Below are positions 60,344 to 64,000 of a DNA stretch of 64,000 bases, one piece after another; the stretch's first letter is position 1; every line of letters starts with the position of its first letter. The position numbers were made by a program, and so were the translations under genes. Source of the stretch: UBA57 sp013378375 (GTDB lineage Archaea; Thermoproteota; Nitrososphaeria; Nitrososphaerales; UBA57). A model generated the notes under the pieces. The model had not been told where the DNA came from and did not search any database. It saw nothing but the letters and a program-made list of their open reading frames with translations. The stretch is from positions 24,034 to 88,033 of the forward strand of contig JACAFT010000001.1 of NCBI GenBank assembly GCA_013378375.1, read 5' to 3'.

Positions 60344-62023
60344 ATGGCACAACAAGCAAATGTAGGTATGACTCCTAGTGGTCAACCCGTTATAATCTTA
60401 AAAGAAGGTTCAAGTCAAACTAAAGGTCGTGAGGCCCAAAAAAATAATATAATGGCAGCTAAAGTAATTTCAGAAATTATTAGAAGTTCTTTAGGCCCTC
60501 GTGGAATGGATAAAATGTTAGTAGATGGAATGGGAGATGTTACAATTACTAATGATGGAGCGACAATTCTTAAAGAAATTGACGTGCAACACCCTGCTGC
60601 TAAAATGATGGTTGAAGTATCAAAAACTGCTGATACCGAAGTTGGCGACGGAACTACCTCTGTAGTAATTCTTGCAGGTTCTTTGATCGAAAAAGCTGAA
60701 GAATTAATCGATAAAGAAGTTCATCCAACAATTGTTGTTGATGGTTATAAAAAAGCCGCTAAAGAGGCATTGAGGATTCTTGACGAAATTGCTATTAAAG
60801 TTGATGCAGGAGATAAAAAATGGTTAACTAAAGTAGCAAAAACTAGTATGGCTTCTAAATTGATATGGCGTGAATCTGATTTATTATCTAAAATTGTCAC
60901 TGACGCTGTAGTTGCTGTTGCTGATAATAACAACGGAGTTTACAAAGTTGATGTTGACGATGTAAAAGTTGAAAAAAAGGCAGGTGGTTCATTGAAAGAT
61001 ACTTCACTTATACAAGGAATTGTTTTGGATAAAGAAGTTGTTCATGCAGGAATGCCAAGACGTATAGAAAATGCAAAAATTGCTTTAATTGCTGCAGCAT
61101 TGGAAATTGAAAAAACTGAATTTGACGCTAAAATTAATATTACTAATCCTGATCAGATACAAGCCTTTTTAGATCAAGAAGCAACTATGCTTAAAGATAT
61201 GGTTGATAAAATTCAACAAGCAGGAGCTAATGTGTTAATATGTCAAAAGGGTATAGATGACAGTGCTCAACATTATTTATCAAAAGCAGGAATACTTACT
61301 GTTCGTAGAGTTAAACAGAGTGATATGGACAAGTTATCTCGTGCTACTGGCGGACAAATAATTACTAATCTTGATGATTTGAATAAGAATGATTTAGGTT
61401 CATCAAAACTCGTTGAAGAAAGAAAAATTGAAGAAGATAAATGGGTATTTGTTGAAGGTTGTAAGAATCCACGTTCAGTTACAATTTTAATTCGTGGAGG
61501 AACACAACGAGTAGTTGACGAAGCAGATCGTTCTATTCATGATTCGTTAATGGTTGTTAAAGATGTACTTGTTAAACCATCTATTGTTGTAGGCGGTGGT
61601 GCTCCAGAAGCTGAATTATCAAGATTATTAAAAACTTATGCAAATAAACTTAGTGGCAGAGAACAATTAGCCGTACAAAAATTTGCAGAGGCCTTGGAAA
61701 TTATTCCTATTACTCTTGCTGAAAATGCCGGTCTTGATCCTATTGATACACAAGTTCAAATTGGCGCTGCACATGGACAAGGACATAAGTGGTATGGTGT
61801 TAATGTAGTTAAAGGCCAAGTAGATGATTGTGAAAAATTAGGAATATATGAGCCCACTATTGTTAAAGAACAAATAATTAAAGCTGCCACTGAAACTGCA
61901 GGAATGTTATTACGTATTGATGATGTTGTTGCTTCTTCAAAAAGTCCAGCACCTCCTCCAGGCGCTGATATGGGTGGAATGGGAGGAATGGGCGGAATGC
62001 CTCCCGGCATGGGCATGATGTAA
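60344..62023 (+). CDS. Thermosome (group II chaperonin) subunit
   Basis: The 559-residue protein has all group II chaperonin motifs: SSLGPRGMDKMLVDGMGDVT near residue 45, NDGATILKEID, VGDGTTSVVILAG near 100, QKGIDDSAQHYL, GGGAPEAELSR and a Gly/Met-rich C-terminal tail (GGMGGMGGMPPG). It folds proteins with ATP in an 8- or 9-fold double ring. Only one subunit is visible in this window. A terminator-like element is not obvious before the convergent DedA gene. Confidence 0.98.
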   Translation: MAQQANVGMTPSGQPVIILKEGSSQTKGREAQKNNIMAAKVISEIIRSSLGPRGMDKMLVDGMGDVTITNDGATILKEIDVQHPAAKMMVEVSKTADTEVGDGTTSVVILAGSLIEKAEELIDKEVHPTIVVDGYKKAAKEALRILDEIAIKVDAGDKKWLTKVAKTSMASKLIWRESDLLSKIVTDAVVAVADNNNGVYKVDVDDVKVEKKAGGSLKDTSLIQGIVLDKEVVHAGMPRRIENAKIALIAAALEIEKTEFDAKINITNPDQIQAFLDQEATMLKDMVDKIQQAGANVLICQKGIDDSAQHYLSKAGILTVRRVKQSDMDKLSRATGGQIITNLDDLNKNDLGSSKLVEERKIEEDKWVFVEGCKNPRSVTILIRGGTQRVVDEADRSIHDSLMVVKDVLVKPSIVVGGGAPEAELSRLLKTYANKLSGREQLAVQKFAEALEIIPITLAENAGLDPIDTQVQIGAAHGQGHKWYGVNVVKGQVDDCEKLGIYEPTIVKEQIIKAATETAGMLLRIDDVVASSKSPAPPPGADMGGMGGMGGMPPGMGMM

Positions 62024-62046
62024 TAACTAGTTATTTTTAATTTTTA

Positions 62047-62550
62047 TTATAATATTTTTGGAATATATTCTAGTAGTTTATCTCCAAGATATACTAGTAT
62101 TAGACTTCTTAAGAATGCGCCAAGTAATGCAAGTGGAATAAATAATTTAATATTTATTTTTGTTAATCCTGCTGCATATGCAATTGCATCACTTGATAGA
62201 AATGGCATCGCTCTTCCAAATACAATGATAAAATTTCCCCATTTTTCAAACCAATTTTCAAGTCTTTCAATATTTTTTTTCCCAATAAATCTTATTGCAA
62301 GTGGTTTTCCTCCTTTTCTTGTAATACTGAATCCAATTATTCCTCCTATTGTTGATCCTAGAGTTGATGCTATTATTACTGCTATATTGTCAATTCCTAG
62401 AACTACTGCCCCAATTACTACTGCGTCTGAAGGTATTGCTATTGGTATTATTGATTGTAAAATCATTGCAACAAATACTCCTATAAATCCATAATTTTCA
62501 ATTAATGCATTTTGACTTGTTATTATGGATTGGATTAATTCTAAAATCAT
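62047..62550 (-). CDS. DedA/VTT-family membrane protein
   Basis: The 167-residue protein has the VTT/DedA pattern: YGFIGVFVAMILQSIIPIAI, STLGSTIGGIIGFSITRKGG, then NFIIVFGRAMPFLSSDAIAY with the F/G-x-R-x-x-P motif near residue 112 and a C-terminal helix. The family flips or transports lipid carriers such as undecaprenyl or phospholipids in bacteria and eukaryotes. The substrate in archaea is unknown. Convergent with the thermosome gene. Confidence 0.88.
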   Translation of the reverse strand: MILELIQSIITSQNALIENYGFIGVFVAMILQSIIPIAIPSDAVVIGAVVLGIDNIAVIIASTLGSTIGGIIGFSITRKGGKPLAIRFIGKKNIERLENWFEKWGNFIIVFGRAMPFLSSDAIAYAAGLTKINIKLFIPLALLGAFLRSLILVYLGDKLLEYIPKIL

Positions 62551-62639
62551 GATGTTATTACTTTCTATTCGAATGTTTTATTAAATGTATCTGTTATTAT
62601 CTTTAAAGATTATATTTGATATAGTAAATAGTTATTATA

Positions 62640-63143
62640 TTGATGGATATAGCTCGTTCAAATTTTACTCGCCAAAAAAGTAGATTTGATGTTGTTAAAA
62701 AGATGATTGAATTAGGTATTTCTGTTCGTAATGATGAAAAACTCATGATTAAAGATGTTCATATATCTGATACTGCATTGGCAAAATCTATTAATGTTGA
62801 TCGACGAGTTGTTCGTGATACCGTAAAACAAATTCTTGCAAATAATGATTTGAAAAAAATTTTTAATAAAATACAACCTGTTGGCGCCAGTTTAGTAGAA
62901 ATTGCAAATTTGCTTGGATATAGTGTTTTAATTATTTCTGCTAATCCATATGAACCTGGTGTTATTTCTGATGTTAGTAATGCTTTAGCAAGAAATGGTT
63001 TAGTTATTAGACAAGCTCTTGCAGATGATCCAAATACAATTGATTCTGCAAAATTAACATTAGTTATTGAAGGTAAAGTTCCTTCTGATATTATAACCAA
63101 ATTAAGATCTTTGTCTTGCGTGGATGGAATTACTTTGAAGTAG
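62640..63143 (+). CDS. ACT-domain regulator of amino-acid metabolism (COG2150-like)
   Basis: The 167-residue protein has an N-terminal helix-turn-helix (ISDTALAKSINVDRRVVRDT, near 41-60) and a C-terminal ACT domain (GYSVLIISANPYEPGVISDV, then SAKLTLVIEGKVPSDIITKL). Family members are predicted regulators that bind amino acids. The start may be TTG at 62640 or the ATG at 62643 (MDIARSNF). It is divergent from DedA across 89 bp. Confidence 0.85.
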   Translation: MMDIARSNFTRQKSRFDVVKKMIELGISVRNDEKLMIKDVHISDTALAKSINVDRRVVRDTVKQILANNDLKKIFNKIQPVGASLVEIANLLGYSVLIISANPYEPGVISDVSNALARNGLVIRQALADDPNTIDSAKLTLVIEGKVPSDIITKLRSLSCVDGITLK

Positions 63144-63149
63144 ATTTAT

Positions 63150-63212
63150 ATGACTGATTATTCTGATTTATTATTTTGTTCAAGATGCGGAAAAAAATTT
63201 ATTAAAAAATAA
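63150..63212 (+). CDS. Possible 20-residue CxxC micro-protein
   Basis: A 20-residue frame (SDLLFCSRCGKKFIKK at its C-terminal end) follows the ACT regulator by 6 bp. After two in-frame TAA codons the same frame continues with a 27-residue peptide from TTG 63219 to 63302 that has its own Cys and two His. Either these are short peptides, a decayed zinc-protein gene, or chance. No start signal beyond spacing. Confidence 0.3.
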   Translation: MTDYSDLLFCSRCGKKFIKK

Positions 63213-63338
63213 ATTTAATTGTACGAAATTCACCCACAATCCTGTATTGATATTCACAAAACATTTCGTGGAGAAATTGACGATAGTTTTCTTATTGATT
63301 GATTTTTTTTGATATAAGGTTCTTTTTTAATTAGTGAT

Positions 63339-64000
63339 TTAACCATAAAATCCTGTTTTTTTGACAACTTGTCTTGGCATAGATAATTCTCTAGGTTTGC
63401 CTTCTTTTATTTCTCTTATGCCTACTATTGCTGTTTCAATTTCTTCTATTTTTAATCTGTATCTAAGCATTTTTTCTTCTACTAGATCATTTAATTGGTC
63501 AAATAACTCTTGGCCGAAATCATTATAAATTTTTTCTATTTTTTCATTGACTTCTTTTTGTAAATCATCTTTTAATTTGGTAAGTTGAATTTCTTCATTC
63601 CTGACATGTTCTGTATCTGTTTCTTTTTCCATATTTTCTTTTACTGTTAATTCATTCACATTTATTGTGTCTAAAGTTATAATGACTTTTCCATCTTTGT
63701 CAAATTTTAATTTATTGAATTGTTTACGGTCATCATATTTGTTGCTTAACCAATTTGTATCAGTATTTTTTTCTAACATTTTTCTTATTGCTTGTCTTAC
63801 CTCTTCTTCTTTATTATTCCATTCTGTTCCTGTATCATCTTGTTCTGCTTTTTTTGAAATTTTATTTAGACGTTTTGATCTGAGTGGTTCGGGGTATAAA
63901 TCAAAATTATAGTTTAATTCTGGATACTTTTCACTTGTCCATTTTCTTTTTTCGTTTTTAAATTTTGTAAGTAATTTATTTTCTTTCTTTTTCCATGTTT
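63339..64000 (-). CDS. Coiled-coil protein of unknown function, 5' end cut by window edge
   Basis: On the minus strand the frame ending at 63339 is open to the window edge, about 220 residues; an internal ATG at 63779 would give 146 residues, but the frame continues upstream with protein-like sequence (KYPELNYNFDLYPEPLRSKR, EEEVRQAIRKM). The visible part is highly charged: a Lys-rich start, then ITLDTINVNELTVKENM, and a long helix region (LTKLKDDLQKEVNEKIEKIY, LFDQLNDLVEEKMLRYRLKI) with a basic C-terminus. I do not recognise a family. Confidence 0.7.
   Translation of the reverse strand, partial: TWKKKENKLLTKFKNEKRKWTSEKYPELNYNFDLYPEPLRSKRLNKISKKAEQDDTGTEWNNKEEEVRQAIRKMLEKNTDTNWLSNKYDDRKQFNKLKFDKDGKVIITLDTINVNELTVKENMEKETDTEHVRNEEIQLTKLKDDLQKEVNEKIEKIYNDFGQELFDQLNDLVEEKMLRYRLKIEEIETAIVGIREIKEGKPRELSMPRQVVKKTGFYG

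Noticed and set aside
63667..63912. An 81-codon plus-strand frame near the window end
   Set aside because: It is antisense to the longer truncated coiled-coil gene, which stays open to the edge.

Overview
The window is an AT-rich, tightly packed stretch of archaeal chromosome. Informational genes identify it: MCM, GINS, small RFC subunit, family B DNA polymerase, Hel308, Hjc, PINA, Alba, RNA polymerase subunits K and P, ribosomal protein S26e, SBDS, group II chaperonin, diphthine synthase, deoxyhypusine synthase, RtcB/archease and archaeal-type aminoacyl-tRNA synthetases. Very short intergenic gaps, TATA-like boxes directly before start codons, frequent TTG starts and several multi-intron tRNA genes fit Nitrososphaerota (Thaumarchaeota). 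A large secreted, membrane-anchored PQQ-type quinoprotein dehydrogenase, and no ammonia-oxidation gene in view, suggest the heterotrophic marine lineage that carries such enzymes. That placement is inference; nothing here is a marker gene such as 16S rRNA.

Layout. 1-4.6 kb: the start of SBDS, three intron-rich tRNA genes (Lys-UUU, Asp-GUC, Lys-CUU), a nitrilase, Hjc, the CTP-type riboflavin kinase and FAD synthetase pair, and diphthine synthase. 4.4-11.8 kb: replication block (RfcS with a mini zinc protein; divergent GINS-MCM-Hel308-asparagine-synthase-like operon). 11.8-15.5 kb: RtcB/archease RNA ligase pair, DUF167, a PAC2 protein and an AsnC-type regulator. 15.5-20 kb: two-gene glutamate synthase, divergent from that regulator. 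20-26 kb: PDCD5-like protein, SerA-like dehydrogenase, SPOUT methyltransferase, RpoK, Alba, a LysA-like decarboxylase and phosphoglycerate mutase. 26-32 kb: sugar-phosphate block (GalT, PGI/PMI, two sugar nucleotidyltransferase-like proteins, an orphan, a PfkB kinase). 32-41 kb: S26e, a CDP-alcohol phosphatidyltransferase, ThrRS, agmatinase with deoxyhypusine synthase, PolB and TyrRS. 41-47 kb: MscS channel, DegT aminotransferase, dolichol-phosphate-mannose-type glycosyltransferase, RpoP and the mevalonate triad HMG-CoA synthase/thiolase/DUF35. 47-52.6 kb: a structured hairpin, EVE protein, the PQQ dehydrogenase with terminator, GlyRS and a DUF92 protein. 52.7-55.5 kb: regulators and a run of small related winged-helix proteins ending in a membrane protein. 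55.5-64 kb: PINA, TldD/TldE, thermosome, DedA protein, ACT-domain regulator and a truncated coiled-coil protein.

How it works together. The replication and recombination genes (GINS-MCM, RFC, PolB, Hel308, Hjc, PINA) form a near-complete fork and Holliday-junction toolkit. RtcB and archease provide exon ligation for the intron-rich tRNAs. SerA, glutamate synthase, asparagine-synthase-like and LysA-like genes point to amino-acid synthesis. HMG-CoA synthase/thiolase and the CDP-alcohol transferase serve archaeal lipid synthesis. The quinoprotein dehydrogenase is the main candidate for energy-yielding oxidation of an external substrate. The least explained items are the winged-helix cluster at 53.7-55.5 kb, the seven predicted introns in three tRNA genes, the second barrel-like half of the glutamate synthase FMN subunit and the hairpin at 47.05 kb. 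No CRISPR array, insertion sequence, provirus or rRNA gene was seen.
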